Shown piece after piece: positions 33,016 through 47,932 of a stretch of 64,000 nt of DNA (positions are counted from its first letter, which is position 1; each line of letters opens with the position of its first letter). The DNA is from Saksenaea vasiformis B4078 (Eukaryota > Mucoromycota > Mucoromycetes > Mucorales > Saksenaeaceae): NCBI GenBank assembly GCA_000697055.1, contig JNDT01002377.1, forward strand, positions 1 to 64,000, written 5' to 3'. The translations under genes and the position numbers were made by a program. Under the pieces are notes generated by a model that was not told where the DNA came from, searched no databases, and saw only the letters and a program-made list of their open reading frames with translations.

Positions 33016-34796
33016 CCCATCACACCTCGTTATCCAAAACAAGTGTCGCAGTTGGGCACTGGTACTAGTAATACACCAGCATAATGCGCCTGAAAAGGAT
33101 GCATAAAGGTATGACTTTCATGCAAGCTTCGATAATACATCATGCAAAAAGGTCCACACGCGACGCAAAGTTGTATTTGGAACTGACGCCAAAAAGTTTA
33201 AAAGGAACGCAGAACTGTAGGATAAGTGCGATAATTACATTTAGGCAAGGCGTAAAAAGATACTTGTATAGGTTTTACCTGATATCGACTGCCTTATCAA
33301 GGCATCTCTCACAGTGGGATTGTGCAATCGAGGTAAGCTACACAGTTGTAGTGCGCTTGGAGACTCCAAGTAAGGTTTATTCAAAAGTTAAGTTCAATCT
33401 CTATCCAACTTAGCCTATTTTCTCTCTTTCATACCGATCGATATTGGATAACTTTCCAGTAAACGGTCGCAGACATGATCAAATCGTTTCTATCTCCTGG
33501 AATCTTTCTGATCCGCGCGTTAGGGATTTCCTTTTTAGGGATAAATTCGGATTTGCTAGCGATAGTTTATCTTTGACAGGACACTATTGCAATTTTCCTA
33601 TAGAATGCCGGGAACCTTACAGTTACGGCGTAATACTGTTTTGTATTAGATTAAAAACAGCTTTGTTTAGACGATTCACCACGTCTGATCCTAATTTGTG
33701 AACGAGCTATCAAGTAGACATAGGATGTAAGCTATTACGCGTCGAAATCCCTCTGGTTTTCTTTTTCTCTTCCTTTCTGGCTGTTGATTTTTATAGCTTA
33801 TCCTTAGAATCAATCCTCATGTCAGATGGGCTATGTGCACAGGACATGACGACACACGACCTCATAGAGAGGACAGGTTTGGGATAGTAGAGCTCGTCTA
33901 AAGTGTCCGTTACGTGACACAAGCGGGATCCTTCATACGGATGTAGGTGTTTGGCCGTTGTCAGTAGTCTAAGAGGTGATGGCTACGGAGGTGTCTGCAG
34001 AATCTTTTTCAAATGAGAGAAAAAAAAAAGGGTACTGGATGAAAGTGACCTCGCTGATGCAATCGCTGAGAAGTCACTGCAACTAGTAAGCATTAGTAGG
34101 TTGGTTAGTATTACTCTCCATCTAGGTCATAAAAAATCCAAGATTCCATGTTTTCAAGGAACCTTTTACGGCTAGGTTTGCATCAGTTTTCTATCAACGA
34201 CATCGCATCTATTGGCGTAACAGCAGCTATGATTGGTGTCGCTCCACCTCTTCGGTAGTGCACAGACTCAGAGATTCGCTGATATGACTACTGCCTATCG
34301 GATTTTTTTTGCTTTCATTATGACCCATTTTGTCCTGCCATTTATTGTTTTCATCCAATGCGGTTTGGTTATTTTTTTTCTATTGTCATTTACCTGATTT
34401 CCTGTAATGTTATATATCCTTATCTTCCTTCATGGAATAGCTGCATCTTTTTTGTTATTGCACTGCTTGGTAAAAAGAGGACTCTTCAGAAGAAATATTT
34501 TCAGATCATTGAAAGGACATTATATCTTCTTTTGCTTTGAACTGATACCTATAAAATTCTTTTTTTTCTCGCCCATTCTCATTTGAAGATGTGTGCCCCT
34601 AGAGACAGAATACGCTTATGCAGCAGAAATCCACAATCCTCTGTAGCATCTCTCTTTGACTATTCTGCTTTGTTCGTTGAAAGCTCCCTGTTACACTGGT
34701 TAAAATCTGAGTCGACACAATTATATGGCTACTGGAGACTAGTGTTGTATTTGGAATGAACAAACACATCGATTTCTTTTCTCCCTACTTCATTTT
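33016..34796. other. Intergenic, 3' of P5C dehydrogenase
   Basis: No gene, RNA or repeat boundary was recognised. A/T-rich low-complexity patches occur at 34300-34575. Confidence 0.4.
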
Positions 34797-36676
<1,880 letters not shown>

Positions 36677-36727
36677 GTCGAAAGACAAAAAAGAAGCGAT
36701 ACATGCCGTTGCATTGCATGGGGTGGG

Positions 36728-36735
36728 TTTATATA
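36728..36735 (-). promoter_or_regulatory. TATA-like element of the P5C dehydrogenase gene
   Basis: TATATAAA on the minus strand, 52 bp before the chosen ATG, inside an otherwise GC-containing stretch. It supports the 36676 start over the longer frame. Confidence 0.5.
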
Positions 36736-36906
36736 TTTGCATGGAAATTTTCTTATGAAACATGGCCCGTTCGATAGATCGATGACTTACAGTAGATCAT
36801 ATATACATCATATCCAAAGTGTGTAATTTTTTTTTTATTTACATCGAAAAATAGAAATGGATTATACACATGTTCTCTACGTTCTGCTACAGTCGCGTGT
36901 ACTGAC

Positions 36907-38316
36907 CTACACCTGTGCAGGCTCCGAACTCAGCACTCGTTTCTGTGCCCAACATGTGTAGTAATTGAAATACGATCGATGACGACATCCTTCTGCTAGA
37001 ATAGCCTCGAGGACCTTGTCATATTCATTTGGTGACAGCCGTTTTGATTTGACAAAAAATCGGCGATAGCTTTCCATTGTGTCTTTGATACTCCGGTACA
37101 TGGCCTCGCCCAGCGGGCCACTCGCACCTAGAGTAACAGAGACTTGTGATGAGGTGGGAGGACCAAAGGGTTCAAGATATTTCGGCAACTGATTCGCAGC
37201 CATCACATCCACATTGTGGAACCGCTTTATATCTTTTGGAACTAAAAAAGGAAATATATTTTTTTAGTGTCTCAACAAAGAAGAAAAAAAAGGTTCTTAC
37301 ATGAAGAGAGAAATGCAGTTGCTATGGTACCGGCATTTTGCATGGTTGGATCGATTTCTCGGAGTTCAATGTAACCTCCTGGTTTTAAAACACGTTTGAT
37401 TTCTTGCAAAACAAACTGTTCATATTTTTTTAGTCATTCAGGATCAGTCATCAGTATGGTTACCTCTCTGTCCGAATTTGAAAAACAGTTGTACACCAAG
37501 CGCATGTGCACGTAATCAAAAAAAGAGTCCGAAAAAGGCAATGCGTTTAGGACGTTTGCTTTACAAAAAGAGGCGTTGGGAGGTTTGATGGTGGTTGGAT
37601 AGATGGGAATGAAATCGATGCCATAAATCTCGGCTTGTGGAAATTCAGTTGCCATGTCTAGAACCCATGTCCCCGATCCACAACATACATCCAGAACACG
37701 TGGTGCAGAGGTGCGTCGAGCCCAGCGGGATGACGCTGAGCAACATGTTGCAGATGATCCTGAATTCATCGAGGACGCGTCACTACCGCCAGTCAACAGA
37801 GAACAAGATAAGATGTCAGCAACAGGTGCAGAATAATTAGATCCAAAACAATGTTTTAGCATGTAGTGCTATGTGTTTCCAAACATGTCAAACAAACATG
37901 AGCGTGTGCGGTAAATTTCTTCTTTCGTTTTTTTTCTCGTATGCTATTGCTTTTTTACTCACCGTATTGATCAGCCGATCTTGTTCGATCTCGTCAACGG
38001 GTAAACAATATTTCGAATTAATTGTTTGGTAGCGTCGACCATCAACCGTCACGGTCGTTGGACCTTTTTTTGGCAAGGAGGACGAGCGTGGCGGTGGTAG
38101 AGGGAACGGAAAATCATCATGGTCGTGGCGATGAAACATTCGACGGACACCTTTCTTTACTCGCTTCAGAACACTGTTACTGACAGATTTGACAGGGGTC
38201 GGAGTGACGAGTTCGTGAGAAGAGGAGGGCGAAATATAAGATCGACGTCGTCTTTCTTCTTCTTCTTCTTCTTGTTGTTGTTGCTCTAATAGTGCTTTTT
38301 TATAACCAGCATTCAT
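36907..38316 (-). CDS. SAM-dependent class I methyltransferase
   Basis: Four exons (37963-38316, 37464-37868, 37301-37415, 36907-37241) give 402 residues. The N-terminal ~115 residues are low-complexity with a Q/E run encoded by CTT/TTG triplets, a basic patch and PPPRSSS, probably disordered. The methyltransferase domain has motif I VLDVCCGSGTWVLDMA, motif II EIYGIDFIP, a LPFSDSFFDYVHMRLVYNCF segment and EIKRVLKPGGYIELREID, the usual order for this family of fungal small-molecule or LaeA/UbiE-like methyltransferases. Mucoralean genomes hold many members with a similar N-terminal tail; substrate is unknown. The first ATG in frame was taken as the start. Confidence 0.88.
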
Positions 38317-40609
38317 TACGTATAAAAGGTAAGAGAAAAAAAAGTAAAAAGGAAAAGTAGAACGTAAGAAAAGAAAAGAAGAGAAGAGAAAAAAGAAGGA
38401 AGAAAAAGAACGCCGTTTTGTTTTTGTTGTAGATAAACATTCTTTTTAAGTAATCCCGCGGAGAGGACCCTGAAAGGCACACTAAGTTTGGATGACACGA
38501 GATCGTTCGTGAGTAAAGAAGGAAGCTAAAAACCGCCCCACGCCGGACGGTTTGTCGGAAAAGGGGTGGGTGACAGTAAGAAGAAACATTTAAGGTTTTC
38601 TCGTAACCCGGGATGGCCCCTGCCATGGACATTGGGAAGCATAGCAATGGCTCCCCATGCATTGTAACATGAAGAAATAAATGATGGTGTTGGATTTGAG
38701 CATGAAGTACTATGCCATAACGACTAGTTAAACTTTAAAGTTTATTAGATGTGTCACCAGTCTCTCTTTCTTCCAGATAACGCTTTCAAATACAGTACTT
38801 TAAACCTGCCGCACAGACGGTACGCTTTCATTCATTAGCGAATTATGCCAAAATAGGTAATCACACGAAGTGCGTGTCAATTCCCCGCTCCCGTAATAAA
38901 AAAAATCCAAAGTGGCCTGATCTAACTTAAAAAAATGGGCAATGGCAGTCGATGTGCCATTTTCCACAACTTTAGCCATTCTCTTCCCAGATAACATGCT
39001 AATGACCGCTATTTAAATGATAGTTACTCATCCACTGTACCACAAAACGTATCTCCAGTTGCCAAAGCTGGAGCTTGATTTCTTTTTTTTTTTTTTTAGA
39101 TTTCCTCTTCTTGGAATCTTCGTTGTTCGGAGTTGTGTCAGATGAAACCCACCCATCAAGCTGGCGACGGGTAACGTGGCACGGGCTTTGTATTTGGGAC
39201 CGGCTGGTTGGTTGAATTTTAGGACCATATTGACTGTTATGGTAACGTGTTGATATATTTGAATGATCGACAAAAAAGTGCAAGTAAAAAAAATTCTAGA
39301 TCGGAGCCTTTTGGATCTCCACCTGGGCAAGTGTAAAAGTGAGCCCATCTTTTCTCAAATAGCCCTTGAGGGGTTTAGTATCAAAATGACATCCATGGTG
39401 GCTTAAGGTGCGTCTCTCCAAGCATGACAACCTTTGACGATCGGGGCAGAACAGAGAAAAAAAAGTATACTTAAGAAGAGGAAACAGAAAGGCAGACAAA
39501 AAAAAAAAGAGACAGAGAAAAGGGGCCATCATTCAGGGAACACGGGAAGTTTAGGATGAATAAGAAAACTGGCAGCATGCTACGCACACAATCGTGTGGG
39601 ATGCACAAAAACTGCAAAGTCAGCTCAATGCTAAACTGAGATGATATCATAACACATTGCCTTACCGAAGGAACGGATTTTGTTCTTCAGTCTTACTGAA
39701 CAACCCCTTTTGAGGAGGCAAAAAATTCATTAATTTTTTTGAATGTGGAATAAGGAGATTTTCAAAATTACTTATCTTCGTTTGTTATCTTACGTCAGTT
39801 CATGCGGATATTTTTACGTTCATCCAGTGCCAGTATGTCCCATTTTTCGATCCTGCATCCATGTCAGAGCTTGATCCCATTATCTGACATGATAAATGTG
39901 TCAGATAACGGGATGCGATAGATAGTTAAAGGCAAGGCGATCATTTATTCGTCTTCCACTGCATCGTTAGCTATTTGACGTACTGATTTATCTTTTATCA
40001 ATCCAATGACTAAGCCATATGGTGAATGAAAAACGTATACCCGCGAGAGTATTAATACACAACGTTTCAATAAAGGTAACTTGTACGACAAGAAACATTG
40101 ATTCTTATCGTCATGCATTAACAAAAATGCGAATCTTCAAACTATGTACAAAGCATCTCCTAAAGGTAGTTTTTGACAGGATATGGTATGACAACAACTT
40201 AATTTTACTCTTACTATGGAATCATGTAATCTTAGGATACAGTAGACCTTACGTTGTGTGCTTGAAACCTCTTGATTGAACACATGGTTGCCACCAACCG
40301 GTATAAGCATCGACAATTATAGCAAGTGTTTGTGCCGAAGGATATGGGCCACAGGGAATTAGGCAGATCAATGTGTCTGGCTCCTAACAACTAATTTCTG
40401 TACGGTTTATAGACGTAGACAAGTTAGAACATAGCGGGTGGGGATCAAGGCAGATCGATCTCATATGTGTCAGATACCCCTTCTTGGAATTCTCTGACTT
40501 TTCCTCAGCCGCTCCCACGATGCATTTGACGCTGTGCAGCCACTCATAAGAGCAGGGGGATATATTCAGGTACGTAAAAAACGTATTATTTAATTTGCTG
40601 AACATTAAA
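38317..40609. other. Intergenic, mostly uncharacterised
   Basis: A minus-strand ATG frame at 38800-38997 (starts MLSGKRMAKVVENG) and a lysine-rich frame before it are not joined by credible splice sites. Purine-rich tracts occur at 38330-38410 and 39460-39520. A hairpin lies at 39873-39915. Confidence 0.35.
39873..39915. repeat. Short hairpin-forming inverted repeat
   Basis: Arms GATCCCATTATCTGACA and TGTCAGATAACGGGATG pair over 16 of 17 positions around a ~9 nt loop. It lies in unassigned DNA; role unknown. Confidence 0.6.
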
Positions 40610-40800
40610 CTATGTTTTACGCTGCTTCAACAGACTTCGTGTCCAAATGAGGACAAAGTTCATGCAAGCAAAGTATGACTTCCTATCATAATTAATATTG
40701 TAAGTATATAGAGTTGTTTTCTTTTCAGCACAAGGTTGATTCTCTCCAGATGCAAATTATTTAGGGCAGCATGAAATTTATTTGAATAAACAGTAACATC
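40610..40800. repeat. Dispersed repeat, terminal fragment F
   Basis: Begins TTTTACGCTGCTTCAACAGA and continues with GTGTCCAAATGAGGAC and GTTCATGCAAG, as at the right end of copy C. It closes with AATTATTTAGGGCAGCATGA and GAATAAACAGTAAC, as in copy A. An older, more diverged palindromic module of the same family. Confidence 0.6.
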
Positions 40801-41605
40801 ATTGATCTTAGACGAACCCTTACCGCCGACTTTGAGCTTAGTCCCTATAACAAGGCAGAGCCAGCCTTTCAGCGATGTTATTGGTGAGATGCTTCTTGAT
40901 ATTACCTGTAGTCGCCCCATTTTGTTGGTGCTTAGAGAATACATTAAAACCTATGGACTGCAAGAGCTGGAGGGGCGGTTCACGTTGCTTACTGACTACG
41001 CATCATTATGAGAAACCTTCAGAGCGTCAAAGGACCGGGAACGATTTATGATGAGCCGTTTGTTTTGCAACATGATACCAACTTGTCCATGTTGTAACTA
41101 TGCCAATATCAAGCTACTATGTTCCATGCCATTAGATAGTCAAACCAGGTGCATATCTTGCAATAGGCGACCTGTCTTGCCTTAACCGCGAGAGAGTGGC
41201 GTGTCAGTTCCTTTGATTACTTCAGTCCCCTCGGTCTAATGATCGGGGTAGACGAGGTTCCTTCTAACAAGCAGAATCGTTTCGCTTGGAAGACTAGTTC
41301 GAAGGAGCATTCCCTCAACCCTTTTTCATGTGAGTGCATGATTTATCGAGATCTATATAGGCAGCTATGTCCCAAGAACCTTGAAACATGACTTTTGATA
41401 TTTCGACATATGTGCTAATCCTTTGTGGTGTGCACCATCGGTCTCCGCGAAAGGCAATTGGGGAAACGACAGACTGATGACGGGAAACTTCAATTGTTTT
41501 GTGTGGGCAGATGAAACCCTGAATCCCGAAGCGACTCAACCTAAATTCCGTTAAACTCCGCATATCACTTCTTCTCGCTGGCTGGTGACAGTTAAAGCAA
41601 GCACG
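40801..41605. other. Intergenic upstream of the AAA ATPase
   Basis: No feature recognised. A minus-strand frame at 41315-41683 overlaps the first exon of the ATPase and has no support. Confidence 0.35.
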
Positions 41606-44155
41606 ATGCAATCGGTGGCAAGAAAAATCGCGATCGCGCTGTCCCCTTCGGAATGGTCCTCCTGCAATCCGATTTCTGCGCAAGGCCTACCAGATTATAC
41701 CGACATGTGTCGACGTCGATTAGGTGGTCTTTCGGTACCTACTTTCTCAACATACCTTGCATGTTTACCGCGTCATTAGATCTCCGTAGGTGATCGCATT
41801 CGCTGGACCATAGGCGGAAAAGAGATAGCCATCACGATTCAAGAGATCATTGGCGATGATAACCGAAAAGAAGGCACTTTTAAACTGGATCGAAAACAAA
41901 CCGAAATACAAACAACACTCCAACGCCCACCCAAAGAAGAAGAGGACGACGATGACAAAGATGAACTTTTGAAAACCTTAATGGATACGATCCGTAGGTG
42001 CAATCCACTTCCTTTAGACTAGTTGCATCGCAAGGCTTATAATCCGTCTTTTGCAGAAAGCTCGTACGAACCATCTACATTTCAACTTCTGGGAATACCT
42101 GTGGCCAAATCCATTCTTGTCCATGGTGTATCTGGTGTAGGAAAAGTCACCTTAATCAGGTAAAGGGAATGAAATTTAATCATTGTTACCTAAGTACTAT
42201 GTAGACGTGCGAGTTGCATGTTGCAGAGCATCGTGTTTAGTGTTTCGATACATGAGCTGCTAGCATTCAGAGAAGAATATGACAACGTCAAATGGATCAA
42301 TTACAATCCTTTGCGTCTCGTGATGAATAAGGCTATTGCTGCAGCGCCATCTGTCGTCATTGTACGTGATCTGGACGCATTACAGAGTGGTAAGGGAATA
42401 GTTAGGTCATGCGGGCAAGGGTTAAAATGAATGTAGGTACTGAGAAACACAGCAGAATCCTTGATGTCTTGAAACATGAAATCGATCGTATTGCAGATAC
42501 AGAACAAGTAAACTTTATCCTTTTTGGTTATAGGATCTAAAGGACGATGTATCTTGATTGCTAGATGTGTGTCATAGGAGTTGCGAGAGAATTACGGTTA
42601 CTTCCCGATGTTCTGCGTAAAACGGATATATTTCGCCAACATTTCACCGTACCCATACCAACAATGTAAAACGTAACGAGTATTTCCTTGTTTGTTCTGA
42701 CCTATGTTATGTATTAGGCAGCAGCGCCGGGCGATTCTCAGGCGGTTACTTGGGAACTTTGATTTAAAACTACAAGGAGGCAGTTACGACGACGCACTGA
42801 CATACTATGCTACACAGATCAGTATGGTAATGTGTGCTATCAGATGGCTAGGATCTGAACCTCCCCCATAGCGCACATCCGGTTACGTAGCACGCGACCT
42901 CTACAGACTCTGTCGAAATGCAACTCTAAAAGCAACGCGACCCTCGGACGATATATCTGACGGATTGGTGCAGTTGACTTTATCGTCCACAAACAACAAC
43001 AAGAAATCTTTGACGTGGGCCGATATGGAATACGCTCTGTCCATTTCCCGGCCATCGCAGCAAATGGAAGTGGAGTCTTTGTTACCGAAGAGAGACTGGA
43101 GCGAGTTGGGAGGGTACGTGCTTTAAGACGAATGTAGAGCAAGATCTAACACGAAGCAGTTACGAACAAGTCAAACGAAAGATGAGACAGGCGACGTTGA
43201 TACCGTTGTCACAACCCGAAGCCTTTTTGCGTCTTGGAATCAAGCCTCCATCTGGCTTATTGCTGTATGGACCTTCTGGTACGCGTCTCCCTAGTAAGGA
43301 TATTAGTCACTAACGTGGAAACCCCAAAGGTTGCGGCAAGACAGCACTTGTACAGGCACTTGCTTCGGAAGCAATGATGAATGTTATCACCGTTCGAGGG
43401 TAATTTGTCTTTCTCGAATCTTGCGCGTATTGAGTCAGCTCTAGGCCTGAAGTATTTTCCAAATATCTTGGTGAAACAGAAAGTAAAATCCGGAAACTGT
43501 TTGCTACGGCGAAACGCATCGCACCATGTATCATGTTCATGGATGAAATGGATTCTATCAGTGCCCGCCGAGGTAAACGAGAAAGGAAAAGGGATTCTTA
43601 GCTAAACTCAGGATGACTTGCCAGGATGGGATTCTGGCGACAGTAGCAGTGGTGTGAATGAACGCGTCTTGAGCACGTTGCTGAATGAAATGGATGGTGT
43701 CGAAGGTCGTCAGGGTGTTGTAGTAATTGGATGTACCAACCGACCTGATCAGATTGATGATGCCATCCTGCGGCCAGGCCGGCTGGATCAGCTTCTGTAC
43801 GTGGGTTTACCTACATTGGAAGACCGTATTGCGATCATCCAAACGCTTTGTCACAAAATGACAGTATCATCGGACGTCAATGTGAAACAGCTAGCACACC
43901 AGACGGAGGCATGTTCAGGCGCAGATATTGAGAGCTTATTTCGGTAAGGTACATCTAAATCGCATTCAATTAACCACAGGACTACTCTATAGAGTGGCGG
44001 GCACAGCGGCCTTACGAAAAGACATCAATGCACCTGCTATTACCAATGAAGATCTGCAAGATGCACTTGATCAAGTCTGTGAAAGGGCAAGGCGGAAAGT
44101 CGAAGAAGGCTCATTGGCTATTTACACCAAATTTCAAAATGATCATCGTCTTTAA
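41606..44155 (+). CDS. Two-domain AAA ATPase (Afg2/SPATA5L1-like)
   Basis: Thirteen exons (41606-41723, 41790-41993, 42057-42159, 42205-42389, 42437-42507, 42565-42665, 42718-42826, 42872-43113, 43160-43278, 43330-43399, 43445-43572, 43625-43943, 43993-44155) give 643 residues with every phase consistent. Layout: N-domain with an acidic run, D1 ATPase, [11 protein letters not shown] helix, D2 ATPase, C-terminal helices. D2 is canonical: [53 protein letters not shown], and [17 protein letters not shown] with the arginine finger. D1 is degenerate: Walker A reads GVSGVGKVT and Walker B IVRDLDAL with no catalytic Glu. The D1/D2 order fits Cdc48 relatives used in ribosome maturation or membrane remodelling; the exact orthologue group is uncertain. 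The first exon is the least secure. Confidence 0.88.
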
Positions 44156-44925
44156 AATCAAATTTTTCTTTTTGGGTCACTACTGTTTACCAGCAGGGAT
44201 TTGTATTCTTGCAAGCTGACATTCGTTCTACTTGGAACACTAAAGTATCATAATATAGGGTAGGAGACCAACATGTACAACTTAGGCTGCCATCAAAATC
44301 TTAGAAAAATAAAATTCCTTGTAGCCGTATATGGCGTCACCATGGTAAAGGGCCATTTTATGAGAGGTGTTGCTGTGCACAACGGCTTTTTCAAAAAAAA
44401 AAAGGAGTTTAAACAATCTCAGCTAATGTTATCTGTGGAATAAATAACAATGTGAGGCCAATTGATTTCCATGGTTTCGTTGCCAATACTGGGATGCACG
44501 CCGTAACAAGGAGAAAAGGAAACATCGTCATTGTATTTCTGAGAGGAACACCCAAGCTTCTGTTGTCCGGTGACAATGATTTTCATTCGTTGCGACATTA
44601 TCTTTGGAAACACCGTATCGTACATCTTTTTCGTCGCATTTCACGAAATTTTATGATACAGCTTCTACAGGGACCACGTGTTGTTGCGGCGTCGATTTCT
44701 TAGAATAATGTATATCACAATGGGTTGCTGTACTACGTTTTGTAAAATAAGAAAAAAGAAAGAGATGTTTGTGGAATATGTTTTGTGTATCATTGGCGTT
44801 CGGAATCGATCAGATTTGGTTTTTGTGATGGATGATCAGCTGAGAGAATCATTCCAGTAGATATGAGTTCCCTATTTAGGAAAAAAGTTAGCCTGATGTG
44901 TTTTACATAACCACTCCCGAATGGC
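44156..44925. other. Intergenic between convergent genes
   Basis: Lies between the stop codons of the AAA ATPase (plus) and the kelch protein (minus). Plus-strand frame 44452-44703 has no recognised motif; nothing further is seen. Confidence 0.35.
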
Positions 44926-46591
44926 TTACCGCTGCATTGGATAGTCCCAGTAAGGGGTTGCATCATCAAACGTATAATGATGTTGTGACGGTGTAGACAT
45001 GAAAGGTGTAACGGGTGAGAGAGGTGCTGTGGTAATGCTGGCGAAACCATAGCTGGTCCGATGTTTAGGCCAAGAAGAGGTAGTGAAATCTGAAGGGGGA
45101 TGTTCTGGAGAACCTTTGAGTAGGTGGAGAGGTGAAGCTGGATCCTCCAATTTTTCGTTCTGTCTATCCCGTTTCCATTGGCGTTGTCGTCGTCGCCACC
45201 TTGCCCATAATAAAGCAAACAGCGCGATGGCGAGGAAGGCAACGCCGCCTATGATAATCCCTACGAGCCCTTTGGTGCCGCCTACGCGATTCAGTGGTGA
45301 GCCGTTTCCCTTTGCATTGAATGTCCACGTCCCAGTAGCAAGATCAAATATTTGTATATCCACAGCTTTGTTTGTCACGTTAGTGCCTGCAAGGACCCAC
45401 ATTCTGTTGTCAATAATAATGCTGGTGTGATTGGACCGGTACAACGCATTGCCATTTGTCTTGGGCATTGACCAAACCCATTTCTTGGTATCCAAGAAGG
45501 CTACGTCATTCAACAGATAATAGCTACTTGTTTGATTCCATCCCTCTCCTCCAAAGACAATGAGGGTGCTGCCGTCTGGATGAAGTACTGTGGAATGATG
45601 TTTACGTTCTAGGGGAATATCGCCCGTCGCTACAACGTTAGCCCATCTCTCTACACGCCCTTTTAGTTCGAAAGTTAAGTCGCCGGCTTGCTTTCTTACG
45701 TACGTGTGCGTGGATCGTACAGAATAATATCCTTCATATTTGCCAGAGGCATATACGAAGCGCCTTCAGCTACACTTGTATCTGGAACGATGGTGCCTCC
45801 TAGAATAACCATTTGACCATTGGTATCCCTTAAATTCCTGGTAAGAACAAGGTTAATCTTTTTTTTCTTTTCTCGTACTTTATTTGCGTCATCGTCGCAT
45901 TGGCCCGCGGTGGACCACTGTAGTTTGCAGCTGTGGTCATCCAGGCATTTAGAGGATCCCAAGCAACAACCTCGCTATGCCATACAAAGTCGCTGAACCC
46001 GGTCAGTGGATCAGAGTCGCCACCTAGGGAGATCATCAACTTAACGCAGTAGCAGACGAAGAAGAAGGTTTACCCCAAAACAGGATTTCCCCGTTCATGG
46101 TTATATCTGCCGCAGCATTCCGCCTTGCCAGAGGTGCGCTACTGACATTGACTTTTCCCCAGGCCGAAGTTTTTGTGTTGTACTGACACAATACATAGGC
46201 GCTGTCGTACCGACCATCCGGGTAGCTGCCGGCACCGAACACATTAAATTTCGCTGGATCTTTATCAGGAAAGGCGGAGGCAAAATGAAGAATAGGACAA
46301 CTGTCGGTACGAACACTTGCTCCACGGTCCACTCTACGGAACAAGCATTATTGAGATAGTTCTGGAAAAGGCTATAAAGGTTACATACACTGGCGGGGCG
46401 AGGGTGTTGAAATCCTCTCCTAGAGACAAGGAAACTAATGTGTTTCCTGACTGTGAAGTTCTGGAGGCGGAAAACAGCCATATTGCGTTTGATTGGGAGA
46501 CGTAAACTGCTTTACCGCCATAGGCGATGGCCCATACACAATGTAGCAAGTGAAGACATAGGAGGAGGAAGGGGAGGATGGAAATCCACAT
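44926..46591 (-). CDS. Membrane-anchored kelch-repeat protein
   Basis: Five exons (46389-46591, 46074-46333, 45879-46023, 45704-45837, 44926-45659) give 491 residues. A signal peptide (ISILPFLLLCLHLLHCVWA) is followed by a beta-propeller of kelch-type repeats seen as LHFASAFP, RRNAAADITMNGEILFWGG, NGQMVILGGT, LERKHHSTVL then LIVFGGEGWN, and TSIIIDNRMWVLAGT. A single transmembrane helix (GLVGIIIGGVAFLAIALFALLWA) precedes a basic stop-transfer RWRRRQRQWKRD and a ~90-residue cytoplasmic Ser/Pro/Thr-rich tail. This layout is common among fungal cell-surface kelch proteins of unknown function. It is transcribed away from the purine permease with a 669 bp shared intergenic region. Confidence 0.88.
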
Positions 46592-47260
46592 CGGTTTACT
46601 TTTTTTTTCCGCGCTAAATAACCAAAAAGAAAGAAAGAGAAAAAAGGGAAAAAGATGGATGGCTAGGATGTGTTAAAAATAAACAAGAAAGACGACAAGC
46701 AAAGCCCATTTCTCTATTGTGTATGCGTAGCCAGGATGGTCATTTGCGCCATGCATAAAAAGGAACATCTTCATTTTTTTTCAGCTACCATACCACGTGA
46801 TAAAACTGTCAAAATGGATTACCAGAGGCTGGGGAAGGAGAAACTTTGTTGTTCATGCGAATAAGGCTGTTTCAACATCTCATTGGCACACAGGTGTCCC
46901 CTTTATTTCCTGTTGGGTGCTTTTGCATCGAAAACCAACAATTAAACATGGCCATGGAGTTTCTTTTTAGTGTCACATGCTTTGAGCAAATCGATCTGAA
47001 TCGTTTGAAGAGAATTATGTCAATATTAACATCTCACGTCACATGGGAACATTAGAACAATACATTTTGCAAAACCGTGTTACGATAGATAACAGTTATC
47101 TCTTCTTCCGAGAATAACGTACAAATTATACCTGGAGGTATCAAGCGGAGTTATCTCTTATCACGTACCTGATAAAGGAAGAGATGACAATATAAAACCC
47201 GTGCTACCACTGGTACCCATTCTTTTTTTCCTTGCAGCCAGCCCAGCAAACAATACTTGT
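46592..47260. other. Shared promoter region of the kelch and permease genes
   Basis: Both flanking genes start here and run outward. The permease-proximal 175 bp carries the GATA motif cluster and TATA element listed separately. No intervening gene is supported. Confidence 0.5.
47088..47197 (+). promoter_or_regulatory. GATA-motif cluster and TATA box of the purine permease
   Basis: Five GATAA/TTATC motifs occur within 90 bp (47088, 47096, 47151, 47158, 47171), then TATAAAA at 47191, 64 bp before the ATG. In Aspergillus the uapA/uapC purine permeases are switched on through such motifs by the GATA factor AreA under nitrogen limitation. Control of this gene by an AreA-like factor is an inference from the motifs. 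Confidence 0.55.
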
Positions 47261-47878
47261 ATGGAAGCGCAACCCACAATGCAAGACAAAATAAATGCAG
47301 AGGACGAAGAAAACCGGGATTCATCTATGCAGGCTGCTGCGTCGGAACAACCCGCAAGACGAAGAAGTAGTATCTTGTCCCAGCTTTTGTCTGCAAATAC
47401 ATGGATTGGTGATTACAACTACAGTGCACTGTGGTAAGCTATAACTAGAGAGAGAGAGAAAGCATTGGCTAACTTCTCTGTTAGCATGCCACGCATCCCT
47501 TTCCTGACCACAAAGGTGGGCAATTCAGCATTTTACGGGCCTAACGACAAGCTCCCCGTATTTGTCGCCATTCTCATGGGCATTCAACGTAGGTGACACC
47601 AGAACGGGGCGATCCATGTTGGCTAAATATTTTATATACAGACTTTCTAGCAGTGATTGGTGGAATCATTACGCCAACAATCATGATCTCTGGTGTGGGT
47701 AGCAATGCCTTGAATCTTCCCGCAGATTTACGACAGTACATGATCTCTTCCTCTCTTATTGTGCGTATCTCCTCGAAACCGTTTCATGCGCGCTAACCTC
47801 ACCTATCTTCTCGTTGCTAGGTCTCTGGAATGATGAGGTAAATAGATTTACGTTCACTCCTGTAACCATAACCGTGCG

Positions 47879-47932
<54 letters not shown>

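Noticed and set aside
38800..39283. Possible two-exon gene ending in SVRQV
   Set aside because: The joining intron would be about 29-31 nt and the lysine run comes from a poly-A tract; no family support.
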